This document shows positions 1-7,979 of a DNA stretch of 64,000 nt, one piece after another. The notes under the pieces were generated by a model. That model searched no databases and was not told where the DNA came from. It saw only the letters and a program-made list of their open reading frames with translations. Both the position numbers and the translations under genes were made by a program. The DNA is taken from the NCBI RefSeq assembly GCF_900100735.1, contig NZ_FNCJ01000003.1, positions 62,001-126,000 of the forward strand, written 5' to 3'. Origin of the DNA: Paraburkholderia phenazinium (GTDB lineage Bacteria > Pseudomonadota > Gammaproteobacteria > Burkholderiales > Burkholderiaceae). The first letter of the stretch is position 1, and every line of letters starts with the position of its first letter.

Positions 1-2
1 CG

Positions 3-653
3 TCAAATACAAAGCCGAAATCGAGCGGCTTCGAATGGCGCACCATCGGTCAACTGCTCAAGCACCGCCAGCTCACCGGCATCTGTCTCGGCCAGTTCGC
101 CGGCAATTCGACGCTGGTGTTCTTCCTGACCTGGTTCCCGACCTATCTGGCCACCGAGCGCCATATGGCCTGGCTCAAGATCGGCTTCTTCGCGATCATG
201 CCGTTTATCGCGGCGTCGATCGGCGTGATGTTCGGCGGCACTTTCTCCGACTGGCTGTTGCGGCGTGGTGTCTCGGCCAACGTGGCGCGCAAGCTGCCGA
301 TCATCGCCGGCCTGCTGCTCGCGTCGACGATCATTCTCGCCAACTACGTCGAAAGCAACGTGACGGTGATCGTGATTCTCTCGGTGGCGTTCTTCGCGCA
401 GGGGATGGCGGCGCTCGGCTGGACGCTGGTGTCGGATATCGCACCGGACGGCCTGCTCGGCGTGACGGGCGGCATCTTCAACTTCGCGGCCAATCTGGCG
501 GGCATCATTACGCCGCTGGCGGTGGGGCTGATCGTGGCGTGGACCGGCTCGTTCGTCGGCGCGCTGGTGTTTATCGGCGTGATCGCGCTGATCGGGGCGC
601 TGTCGTACATCTTTGTCGTCGGCGATATCAAGCGGATCGTGCTCGCCGAATGA
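3..653 (+). CDS. MFS transporter, C-terminal part (5' end outside window)
   Basis: This is the last ~216 residues of a 12-helix major facilitator transporter; the reading frame is open to the window edge, so the N-terminal half is missing. The visible part has alternating hydrophobic helices and a cytoplasmic-loop motif of the GGTFSDWLLRRG type, which matches the G-x-x-x-D-x-x-x-R-R loop repeated in MFS halves. The FFLTWFPTYL segment is typical of the anion:cation symporter branch (hexuronate, glucarate and phthalate transporters). Likely a proton-coupled uptake system in the inner membrane for a sugar acid or other organic anion; the substrate cannot be read from this fragment. It converges on the TetR gene downstream. 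Confidence 0.85.
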   Translation, partial: SNTKPKSSGFEWRTIGQLLKHRQLTGICLGQFAGNSTLVFFLTWFPTYLATERHMAWLKIGFFAIMPFIAASIGVMFGGTFSDWLLRRGVSANVARKLPIIAGLLLASTIILANYVESNVTVIVILSVAFFAQGMAALGWTLVSDIAPDGLLGVTGGIFNFAANLAGIITPLAVGLIVAWTGSFVGALVFIGVIALIGALSYIFVVGDIKRIVLAE

Positions 654-706
654 GTCTTGCATGCGAGGCGCGAGGTGAGTGCGGGCCGAGTGCAAGACTC
701 GGGCGG

Positions 707-728
707 GGGCCACCCGTACCCGTGGCCC
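707..728. terminator. Hairpin between convergent genes
   Basis: GGGCCAC and GTGGCCC form a perfect 7-bp stem with an 8-nt loop in the 108-bp gap between the MFS gene and the convergent TetR gene. There is no clear T-run, so it may serve as a bidirectional transcription stop but is not a canonical intrinsic terminator. Confidence 0.4.
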
Positions 729-761
729 ACTGCCGCTTTGCTTTGCCTCGCTGCCTGCCGA

Positions 762-1472
762 TCAGTCCGTGTTGCGCAAGAAACGCAGCACGGCATCCAC
801 CACCATCGCCCGATGCCGCGTGCGCAGCCGCGGATGCGACGGATCGCGGCCGAACGCCGTGCCGAACGTATGGCGATTGCCGATGCGATGAAAGCACAGC
901 GAACTAATCAAAAGGTGCAGGTCGATCGCATCCACGTCGCTGCGGAACTGGCCGCTCGCGACGCCGCGCGCCAGCAGGTCTTCGATCGTGTCGATTGCAC
1001 TGATGTTGCGGCTCTTGAACGTCTTCAACTGCTCGACGTACTTCGCGCCGTGGATGTTCTCGATGGTGACGAGACGCACGAAGTCGCGATGCCGGTCGTG
1101 ATAGTCGAAGGTGAATTCGACCAGCTTGCGCATGCCTTCCAGCGGATCGAGTTCGCTGACGTGCAGATCCTGTTCGAGCGCGCGAATATCGCCGTAGACC
1201 TTTTCCAGCACCGCCTGGTACAACCCCTCCTTACTCTCGAAGTAGTAGTACAGCATGCGCTTGGTGGTATTGGTGCGCTCGGCGATGGCGTCCACGCGCG
1301 CGCCGGCCAGCCCCATCGCGGAGAACTCCTGGGTCGCGACTTCGAGGATGTTGCGCTTCGTCTCTTCGGGGTCGTACTTGCGACGGGTGTCGCTACCTCG
1401 GGCGTCGCTACGCGGAGGTTCGGACGGGATGCCGGTCTGATCGGGCGCGGCGGCCTTGCTTCCCTTTTTCAT
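762..1472 (-). CDS. TetR-family transcriptional regulator
   Basis: A 236-residue one-component repressor. The first ~32 residues are a low-complexity polar tail. A TetR DNA-binding domain follows at about 33-80, with the hallmark A-x-x-x-F-x-x-x-G start (ATQEFSAMGLAG) and the recognition helix ending in MLYYYFESKEGLY. The remaining ~150 residues are the helical ligand-binding/dimer domain. The start is the first ATG; the ribosome site before it is weak. Its target is unknown. The FAD oxidase gene lies upstream on the same strand and the MFS gene is convergent, so neither arrangement proves regulation. Confidence 0.9.
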   Translation of the reverse strand: MKKGSKAAAPDQTGIPSEPPRSDARGSDTRRKYDPEETKRNILEVATQEFSAMGLAGARVDAIAERTNTTKRMLYYYFESKEGLYQAVLEKVYGDIRALEQDLHVSELDPLEGMRKLVEFTFDYHDRHRDFVRLVTIENIHGAKYVEQLKTFKSRNISAIDTIEDLLARGVASGQFRSDVDAIDLHLLISSLCFHRIGNRHTFGTAFGRDPSHPRLRTRHRAMVVDAVLRFLRNTD

Positions 1473-1600
1473 TGTGTATTCGAGCGGCGATGACGGCGCA
1501 TTCTAGCATGTCGAAATTCGCGCTTCGCCGCAGCTCTGCAGCGCGCTTCGCAGCAGCTTTGCGCGGGTTTGCGTCGTCAGGCAAGGTATTGGGCGCGCCC

Positions 1601-2878
1601 TCAAGAGGAAGCGCGGCGGCGCGCTGCCAGGGCGTCGCGGGCCTGCATGGTGGTGTAGGTCAACTGGGCGGCGGCGAGTCCCAGCGTGCCGAAAGTGTGC
1701 GTGAGACCGAAGCTGGCGAACGCCTCCGGCACCGGCCGCTCGCCGGAGATGGCGGCCGCCAGCAGTTCGCCGGACACCGTGGTGGGCGCCATGCCATGCC
1801 CGCCGAAGCCGACCGCGTACCAGACGCCGTCGGCGCTGCGGCCGATTTGCGGCATCTTGTGCCGCGCATAGCTCATCAGGCCGCCCCAGGCATGCTCGAT
1901 CCGCACGTCGCGAAGTTGCGGATAGACCTTCAGCAGATCGCGCTGCAACAGCCGGGCGATCGCTTCCGGCTCGCGATTCAGCACGGAGATGCGGCCGCCC
2001 CACAGGATGCGCGTGTCGGGCAGGGGGCGGTAGTAGTCGAAGGCGAAGCGGGTGTCGTAGATCGCCGCGGCGGTGTCGATGGCTTCGGTCAGGCGCGTGC
2101 CGAGCGGTTCGGTGGCCATCACGTAGGTGGCGATCGGCAACACGGCGCGCTCGACCTTCGGGTAGACGTTGCGCACGTAGCCGCCGCCGGCCATCACGAC
2201 CTGGCGCGCCTCGATCGCGCCGTCAGCGGTTTCGACCAGAAAACCGCTGCCTTGCCGCTGTAGCCGTAGCACCGGCGAGTGTTCGTAAATCTGCGCCCCT
2301 GCGGCGGCGACGGCCGCCGCGATGCCAATCACATACTTGAGCGGGTGAAAGTGAAACGCGTTGCGCTCTAACAGGCCGCCGTGATAGCGGCGCGTTTTCA
2401 ACTGTGCGGCGAGCGTGGCTGCATCGACCGGCTCCCAGTCGACGCCGAACGAGTCCCGCATCAGGCGGCGCTGCGTTTCGAGGCGAGCCGGCTCGTCGAA
2501 CCAGTTGGCGAGGATCACGCCGGCGTGAGTCGCGTCGCAGTCGATGCCGTAGCGGGCGATGCGTTGCCGCATCAGATCGACCGCATCGGTGGTGAGCGTA
2601 TAGAGTTCGCGCGCCCGCACGGGGCCGAGGATTTTCAGCAGATCGGCGCAGTCGAGACTGTAGCCGCCGAACACGAAACCGCCATTGCGCCCCGACGCGC
2701 CGAAACCCACCTGCTGTGCTTCGAGCACGACCACGTCGCGCACACCGCGCTCGAGGAGGCCCAGCGCCGTCGAGAGACCCGCCAGCCCGCCGCCGACAAT
2801 ACACACCTCGGCCGCGCGCTTGCCGGTAAGACGGGCACGCTCGGGGCGAACCACGGTGGCTTCGTAATAGCTTTGCAT
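1601..2878 (-). CDS. FAD-dependent amine/amino-acid oxidase (DAO family, PuuB-like)
   Basis: A 425-residue flavoenzyme of the D-amino-acid oxidase superfamily. A dinucleotide-binding motif (VCIVGGGLAGLSTALGLLE) sits at residues ~26-44, followed by the GFGASGRNGGF motif typical of gamma-glutamylputrescine oxidase-like and other amine oxidases. A C-terminal GFGGHGMAPTT segment contacts the flavin in this family. Expected reaction: oxidative deamination of a secondary or primary amine with FAD; polyamine or amino-acid catabolism is plausible, but the substrate is not determined. It lies 64 bp downstream of the anti-sigma gene on the same strand. The bases before the start are pyrimidine-rich on the coding strand, with no visible Shine-Dalgarno site. 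Confidence 0.8.
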   Translation of the reverse strand: MQSYYEATVVRPERARLTGKRAAEVCIVGGGLAGLSTALGLLERGVRDVVVLEAQQVGFGASGRNGGFVFGGYSLDCADLLKILGPVRARELYTLTTDAVDLMRQRIARYGIDCDATHAGVILANWFDEPARLETQRRLMRDSFGVDWEPVDAATLAAQLKTRRYHGGLLERNAFHFHPLKYVIGIAAAVAAAGAQIYEHSPVLRLQRQGSGFLVETADGAIEARQVVMAGGGYVRNVYPKVERAVLPIATYVMATEPLGTRLTEAIDTAAAIYDTRFAFDYYRPLPDTRILWGGRISVLNREPEAIARLLQRDLLKVYPQLRDVRIEHAWGGLMSYARHKMPQIGRSADGVWYAVGFGGHGMAPTTVSGELLAAAISGERPVPEAFASFGLTHTFGTLGLAAAQLTYTTMQARDALAARRRASS

Positions 2879-2942
2879 AAAGAGGAAAGAGGAGTTGGCC
2901 GGCGCCCGCTGTTTCAGCAGGCGCCGGCTCGAGAAAAAGGAC

Positions 2943-3734
2943 TCAGGATACCGGCAACAGCTTGCCGCTGAACACCACCGGCCCGCTTGGGCCGTTCGGG
3001 TTGGGCGAGCCGCCCGGCGGTTCGATCGAGATGGCGAGCGCCGCGTAGCTTTCCGGCCGCTGCTGCCCAGCCGGGACCTTGCCGTTGCCGCTGTTGGGCA
3101 GCACGCCGAGCGAGACCGGATGGCCGCTGGCCGGGATGCCCCACAACTGCATGGCGCGGTCGGGCGGCAACTGGGTGTCGCCGATCCGGTGCAGCGTCAT
3201 GGTCGAGTGCGCTTCGTCCCACGCCACCAGCATGACTGGTTGCGCATCCTTGTTGTTGAGCACTGCAACATGCGACACCTCGGTCTCAGGCTGCTGCGCG
3301 ACCGTTTGCGCGCCTTGCGGCGTGACCGTCCCGAACGGCAGCAGCGAACGCACGGCCACAACCATGGCGATGGACGCAAGCGCGGTGACGCCGATCGCCC
3401 AGCCGCGCCAGAACGCCAGATTGTCGAACCAGCCGCGCGCCGGACGGGCGGCCGGAGCCGCCTGCACCGGCGGCCGGCTCGGCGCCTGGCCACGGGCGGC
3501 GACAAAGCCGAGGCGCTGTTCGATCGCTTTCCAGACTGCCGCGGAAGGCATCCGCGCCGGCACCAGCTCGGCCATCGGCGCGAGGCGCTGCTGCCATTCT
3601 TCCAGCGAACGACGGATTGCCACGTCGTGCTCGGCGTAACGTTGCAGGCGTCGCCGCGCGCCGCCGCGCAAGGTGCCAAGTGCATATTCGGCGGCCAGCA
3701 GGTCGACCAGTTGAGGGTAGCGGTGCAGATTCAT
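2943..3734 (-). CDS. Anti-sigma factor, RskA-like
   Basis: A 263-residue single-pass membrane protein. The N-terminal ~90 residues form a helical zinc-less anti-sigma region (YALGTLRGGARRRLQRYAEH is typical of the family). A proline/alanine-rich linker follows, then one membrane helix at about 110-130, then a periplasmic RskA-type domain with the signature MQLWGIPASGHPVSLGVLP and an ISIEPPGGSP repeat. It should hold the neighbouring ECF sigma factor at the inner membrane and release it after proteolysis on a stress signal. Its start overlaps the sigma gene's stop by 4 bp (ATGA), so the two are translationally coupled. Confidence 0.88.
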   Translation of the reverse strand: MNLHRYPQLVDLLAAEYALGTLRGGARRRLQRYAEHDVAIRRSLEEWQQRLAPMAELVPARMPSAAVWKAIEQRLGFVAARGQAPSRPPVQAAPAARPARGWFDNLAFWRGWAIGVTALASIAMVVAVRSLLPFGTVTPQGAQTVAQQPETEVSHVAVLNNKDAQPVMLVAWDEAHSTMTLHRIGDTQLPPDRAMQLWGIPASGHPVSLGVLPNSGNGKVPAGQQRPESYAALAISIEPPGGSPNPNGPSGPVVFSGKLLPVS

Positions 3735-4303
3735 CGCGCACCCCCCAGGCAGCTTTTGAGTTTGGCGAGGCCACGCCGGATCCAGGATTTGACCGTGCCG
3801 AGCGGGACGGTCAGGGTTTCGGCAATCTCGCTATGGCTCTGGTCGCGCAGATAGGCGAGCGCGACGGCTTGCCGCTGCGCCGGTTCGAGCTGCTGCATGC
3901 ACCCGTCCAGCAGCCGTGCCTGCATGCTCACGGCCGACAATGCTTCCGGATCGGGGTCTCCCGTCGCCACCAGATCGTCCAACGCATCACTCCATTCTGT
4001 TTCCTGCGTATCTACCCGCCGCAGGTGGTCGAGCGCACGGTTGCGTACGATCGCTGACATCCATGTCATGGGAGCCGACAAACCGCGCCGGTAGTCGCCC
4101 GCAAAGCGCCAGATATTGACGAAGCTGTCCTGCAAGACCTCTTCGGCCCACTCGTGCTTGCTCAATATACGGAGCGCAAGGCCAAACAGTTTCGGGGCAG
4201 CGATGTCATATAGCTCCCGCAGTGCCGCAGCGTCCTCCCTGGCGACGCGTTCGAGGAGCACGGCGAGCGTTTCCGGCGTTAATTCTCGAGTGTTGGCGGT
4301 CAT
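3731..4303 (-). CDS. ECF-type RNA polymerase sigma factor (SigK-like)
   Basis: About 190 residues with the two ECF domains: sigma region 2 (ALRILSKHEWAEEVLQDSFV and WMSAIVRNRALDHLRR) and region 4 (PAQRQAVALAYLRDQSHSEI then TVPLGTVKSWIRRGL). It pairs with the RskA-like anti-sigma immediately downstream, as in SigK/RskA systems. The start is uncertain. The ATG used here has no good ribosome site. An in-frame TTG 39 bases upstream (position 4342) follows a GAGGG and would add 13 residues. The regulon and inducing signal cannot be told from the window. Confidence 0.88.
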   Translation of the reverse strand: MTANTRELTPETLAVLLERVAREDAAALRELYDIAAPKLFGLALRILSKHEWAEEVLQDSFVNIWRFAGDYRRGLSAPMTWMSAIVRNRALDHLRRVDTQETEWSDALDDLVATGDPDPEALSAVSMQARLLDGCMQQLEPAQRQAVALAYLRDQSHSEIAETLTVPLGTVKSWIRRGLAKLKSCLGGAR

Positions 4304-4511
4304 GGACGAATGAGTGATGGCGTGCGGAGGTATGTTAATCAATTTCCCTCTGAGGTTATATCCGGGTTTTTTTCAACGCTGATCTGCATCCGTTCCGCCC
4401 GCGGCGACGTATAGGGGTGCGTAGGCAGTCCTGCGTGAAGAGCCGAGTTTCGTTCGAGGGCCACGCAGGGAAGGGAGGACGGGGGGTAGTCGTGGTGACC
4501 AGGGCTGGAGT

Positions 4512-4531
4512 CCGGCGCCGAGAGGCGCCGG
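4512..4531 (+). other. Perfect 8-bp hairpin with GAGA loop
   Basis: CCGGCGCC and GGCGCCGG pair perfectly around a GAGA tetraloop (GNRA class). It lies in the untranslated region ~320 bp before the PBP start. It is not followed by a T-run, so it is more likely part of a structured leader or a protein site than a terminator. Confidence 0.5.
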
Positions 4532-4584
4532 CACAGTTCTACGCCGGGTGGGACAGCCAGGGCCCAGGACCCAGCGGACAGGCC

Positions 4585-4602
4585 GTCCGGATGGGTCCGG
4601 AC
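4585..4602 (+). other. Perfect 7-bp hairpin
   Basis: GTCCGGA and TCCGGAC pair perfectly around TGGG, 53 bp after the first hairpin. Both lie in the same noncoding leader and could form consecutive helices of one RNA fold. Confidence 0.45.
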
Positions 4603-4851
4603 AGGCGCTTTAAAAACGCGTTTGAGGCCAGCCGCGTCTGCAGGGTTTCGCCGGTAGCGTAAAGTGGGTTGCGCGCGCGGAAACCAACAATATCTCACTA
4701 CATTTGCCGTTCCGCCACGACTCGCTGAAGCGGTGTTGTTGGCGCGAGACTCTGGGGGTTTTCCGGAGCCTTTGCGTTTTGCCGATCCGCGCTACACTGC
4801 ATTAAATGCAGGCTGGATTGATCGCTCGGCGCCTGCGAGGGAGATGCCGCC

Positions 4852-7800
4852 ATGAATCGGCCACTCGTAAGGTTTCCGCTTCGCGTTGCCGGCGGTGCGT
4901 CGGTGTGGAAGTGGATCAAATGGTCGCTCATCGCGGCCATTCTGGTGGCACTGGCCATCCTGGCCAGACTTTGCCAGATCGAAATCGAAACCTCCCGCCT
5001 GCAGGCGCGCTACCTCTCCGAGTTGACGCGCGACGTGGACTTCACGCTCGCAGATGGTGCAAGCCCCAACATCCGCTTCCCCACCACCGGTCCCTACGAC
5101 GAGCGGCTCGGCTATGCGCTGATGCCGTCGTTCCAGCAACGCCTGAGTGCCCGCGGTTTTGTGGTGGCCTCGCAGGCGCGCGATTCGGAACGGATGCTCG
5201 CGCTCGCGGATGACGGTCTGTTCCTGCCCTACCAGGAAAAAGACCAGGCCGGCTTGCAACTATTCGACGGCACTGGCCAACCGCTTTTCAACGCCGCCTA
5301 TCCTGGCCGGATCTACAGAAGCTACGACGCGATTCCGCCGCTCGTCGTCAACTCGCTATGTTTTATCGAAGACCGCGAACTGCTCGATCCCAGCCAGCCG
5401 AACCGCAATCCGGCGATCGACTGGGGGCGTTTCGGCCACGCGCTGTTCGACCAGGGCGCACGGTTTTTCAACCACCATCAGGCGCAACCTGGCGGCAGCA
5501 CGCTCGCTACGCAGATCGAGAAGTTCCGCCATTCGCCGGATGGGCGTACCGCGACGCCGCCCGAGAAACTGCGGCAGATCGCGTCTGCCTCCGTGCGCGC
5601 CTATCTGGATGGTCCGCAGACCATGCCGGCGCGGCGCGAAATCGTCGTGCAGTACCTGAACTCGGTGCCGCTCTCGGCCCAGCCGGGCATCGGCGAGATC
5701 AACGGCATGGGCGACGGCCTGGCCGCCTGGTATGGGCGCGATTTTGCCGAGGTCAATGCGATTCTTAACGCGCCATCGTCGGCGGACAACCTGACCGAGC
5801 AGGCGCTGGCATTCCGCCAGGTGCTGTCGCTGATGATCGCGCAGCGCGCACCCTCGTATTTTCTGAATCATGGCTACAGCGAACTTGAACGCATGACCGA
5901 TAGCTATCTGCGGCTGCTCGCAACGGGTGGTGTCATCTCCCCGTCATTGCGCGACGCGGCCCTGAATGCACAGATCGCGCTCAAGCGCACGCCGGTACAC
6001 CAAACCGATGAGTCGTTCATCAGCCGCAAGGCGGTGACCTCGATGCGCTCGCACTTGCTGGCCGCGCTCGGTTTGCGCAGCTACTATGAACTTGACCGGC
6101 TCGACTTGCAGGCCACCGGCACGCTCAATAACGCGGTTCAGCAGGCGGTAAGCGACCGGCTGGCGAGCGCGGCGACCAAGGACGGCGCGCAGGCCGCGGG
6201 GCTGTTTGGATTCGAAATGCTACGCCCCGGCGACGACCCCTCGAAGATCACCTACAGCCTGACGCTCTATGAACGGCACAACGGTGCGAACCTGGTGCGA
6301 GTGCAAACCGACAGCGTCAACGAACCGTTCGATATCAACTCGGGCGCGCGCCTGAACCTCGGTTCGACGGCCAAGCTGCGCACGATCATCACCTACCTGC
6401 AGATCGTCACCGACCTGCACGACCGCTATGCGTCGATGAGTCCAGCGGAACTCAAGCGCGTCCAGCCCGATCCGCAGGACGTCTTGACGCGTTGGTCGCT
6501 CGACTATCTGGCGCATACGCCGGACCACTCGCTGCAAGCCATGCTCGATGCGGCCGTGGAGAGAAAATACTCCGCCAGTGCGGGCGAAACCTTCTATACC
6601 GGCGGCGGCGCGCAGACCTTCACCAATTTCGAATCGAGCGACAACAGCCAGATCCTGACCGTGCACCGCGCGTTCCAGCATTCGGTGAACCTCGTGTTCG
6701 TGCGGCTGATGCGCGACATCGTGCGCTACGAAATGATCCAGACCTCGGGGCCGTCGACACAATGGCTCGACGATCCCGCAGCCCGCCAGCTTTACCTGAG
6801 CCGCTTCGCCGATCAGGAAAGCCGCGTGTATATGAAGCGTTTCTACACCAAGTACCACGGCAAGATGCCCGACGACGCGCTGGCGATCATGCTGCACAGC
6901 GTGCACAAATCGCCGCCGAGGATCGCCACCGTGTTGCGCAGCGTGGCGCCCAACGGCTCGCTCGGCTGGTTCGACACGCAAATGCGCGAGCAGCTAAAAA
7001 ACACCCCGGCGCAGTGGCTCAGCGACGACGATCTGGCGAAGCTCTATACGAAGTACGCAATGGACCGCTTCAATCTGAACGATCGGGGCTACATTTCGCG
7101 GGTGCATCCGCTGGAGCTGTGGCTGGTCAACTATCTGCGCGAGCATCCCGATGTCACGCTCGACCAGGTTCAGGAGGCGAGCCGCGGTGTGCGGGAGACG
7201 ACGTATTCATGGCTCTTCAAGACGCGCTATCACGCGACCCAGGACCGCCGGATCAAACGCATGATCGAGTTGCGCGCCTATGACGCGATCGGTAAATCGT
7301 GGCAGGCGCTCGGCTATCCGTTCGCCAATCTGACGCCTTCGTATGCAGCGGCCATCGGCGCCTCGGGCGACCGGCCGGCGGCGCTCGCGCAACTGATCGG
7401 CGTGATCGAAAATGGCGGCAACAAGGTGCCGACCGAAAGCATCACGCAACTCGACTTTGCCAAAGATACGCCGTACGAAACGCATTTTGTACGCGCGACG
7501 GTGGCGCCGCAGACGCAGTTGTCGCCGGAGATCGTCAGCGTCGTGCATGAGATGTTGAACGATGTGGTGCAAGGCGGCACCGCCAAGCGTCTCGCGGATG
7601 GCATGGTCTTCCCCAACGGCACGACCTTGCCGGTATATGGCAAGACCGGGACGGGCGATCAGCGCTTCGAGGTGTTCGCCAAAGGCGGCCGGCTGATCGA
7701 GTCGCGCAAGGTCAACCGTAGCGCGACCTTCGTGTTCATGATGGGCGATCGGTTCTACGGCACGCTGACCGCTTACGTTCACGAGCCGTATGCGTCGCAC

Positions 7801-7923
7801 TATGAGTTCACGAGCGCGATGTCTGTGCAATTACTGAAGTCGCTGGCGCCGGCGCTGCAGCCCTTGCTCGATGAACCGAAGGCGCCGGCTGCACCCGCCG
7901 TGCCGGCGGTGAAGCGGAGCTAA
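4852..7923 (+). CDS. Bifunctional penicillin-binding protein (GT51 transglycosylase + transpeptidase), large atypical class A PBP
   Basis: A 1023-residue membrane-anchored cell-wall synthase. A cytoplasmic start is followed by one membrane helix at ~20-42. The glycosyltransferase-51 domain has the catalytic Glu of an IEDRELLD motif at residue 173 and GGSTLATQ at 214-221. The transpeptidase domain carries all three serine-acyltransferase motifs: STAK (Ser505, Lys508), SVN (Ser611) and KTGTG (Lys931). It should polymerise lipid II and cross-link peptides in the periplasm. It is longer than PBP1a/1b, with long insertions between the SVN and KTG boxes, and the first GT motif lacks the usual F-x-x-H-x-G. 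A GAGGGAGA ribosome site precedes the ATG. A Pro/Ala tail ends the protein. Confidence 0.9.
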   Translation: MNRPLVRFPLRVAGGASVWKWIKWSLIAAILVALAILARLCQIEIETSRLQARYLSELTRDVDFTLADGASPNIRFPTTGPYDERLGYALMPSFQQRLSARGFVVASQARDSERMLALADDGLFLPYQEKDQAGLQLFDGTGQPLFNAAYPGRIYRSYDAIPPLVVNSLCFIEDRELLDPSQPNRNPAIDWGRFGHALFDQGARFFNHHQAQPGGSTLATQIEKFRHSPDGRTATPPEKLRQIASASVRAYLDGPQTMPARREIVVQYLNSVPLSAQPGIGEINGMGDGLAAWYGRDFAEVNAILNAPSSADNLTEQALAFRQVLSLMIAQRAPSYFLNHGYSELERMTDSYLRLLATGGVISPSLRDAALNAQIALKRTPVHQTDESFISRKAVTSMRSHLLAALGLRSYYELDRLDLQATGTLNNAVQQAVSDRLASAATKDGAQAAGLFGFEMLRPGDDPSKITYSLTLYERHNGANLVRVQTDSVNEPFDINSGARLNLGSTAKLRTIITYLQIVTDLHDRYASMSPAELKRVQPDPQDVLTRWSLDYLAHTPDHSLQAMLDAAVERKYSASAGETFYTGGGAQTFTNFESSDNSQILTVHRAFQHSVNLVFVRLMRDIVRYEMIQTSGPSTQWLDDPAARQLYLSRFADQESRVYMKRFYTKYHGKMPDDALAIMLHSVHKSPPRIATVLRSVAPNGSLGWFDTQMREQLKNTPAQWLSDDDLAKLYTKYAMDRFNLNDRGYISRVHPLELWLVNYLREHPDVTLDQVQEASRGVRETTYSWLFKTRYHATQDRRIKRMIELRAYDAIGKSWQALGYPFANLTPSYAAAIGASGDRPAALAQLIGVIENGGNKVPTESITQLDFAKDTPYETHFVRATVAPQTQLSPEIVSVVHEMLNDVVQGGTAKRLADGMVFPNGTTLPVYGKTGTGDQRFEVFAKGGRLIESRKVNRSATFVFMMGDRFYGTLTAYVHEPYASHYEFTSAMSVQLLKSLAPALQPLLDEPKAPAAPAVPAVKRS

Positions 7924-7925
7924 TA

Positions 7926-7979
7926 AGGGGCCCGTCAGCGGCTCAGGGACATGCGTATGCCGCGGACGCTGCCGCCCCT
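7926..7979. terminator. Imperfect stem-loop at convergent gene ends
   Basis: AGGGGC pairs with GCCCCT and the inner CAGCG pairs with CGCTG, forming a long imperfect stem across the 55-bp gap between the PBP gene and the convergent ROK gene. Likely a shared terminator; there is no poly-T on either side. Confidence 0.35.

Larger units (their letters stand above)
4304..4851. other. Long intergenic region with structured leader candidate
   Basis: About 550 bp between the divergently transcribed sigma gene and the penicillin-binding protein gene. It should hold promoters for both. The centre (about 4440-4620) is unusually GC-rich and contains two strong hairpins listed separately; the last 150 bp before the PBP gene are less structured. 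No convincing coding frame is seen; short frames here lack ribosome sites and resemble no family. Confidence 0.5.

Noticed and set aside
4440..4640. A cobalamin- or TPP-type riboswitch before the PBP gene
   Set aside because: The conserved core sequences of those riboswitches were not found; only two hairpins are supported.
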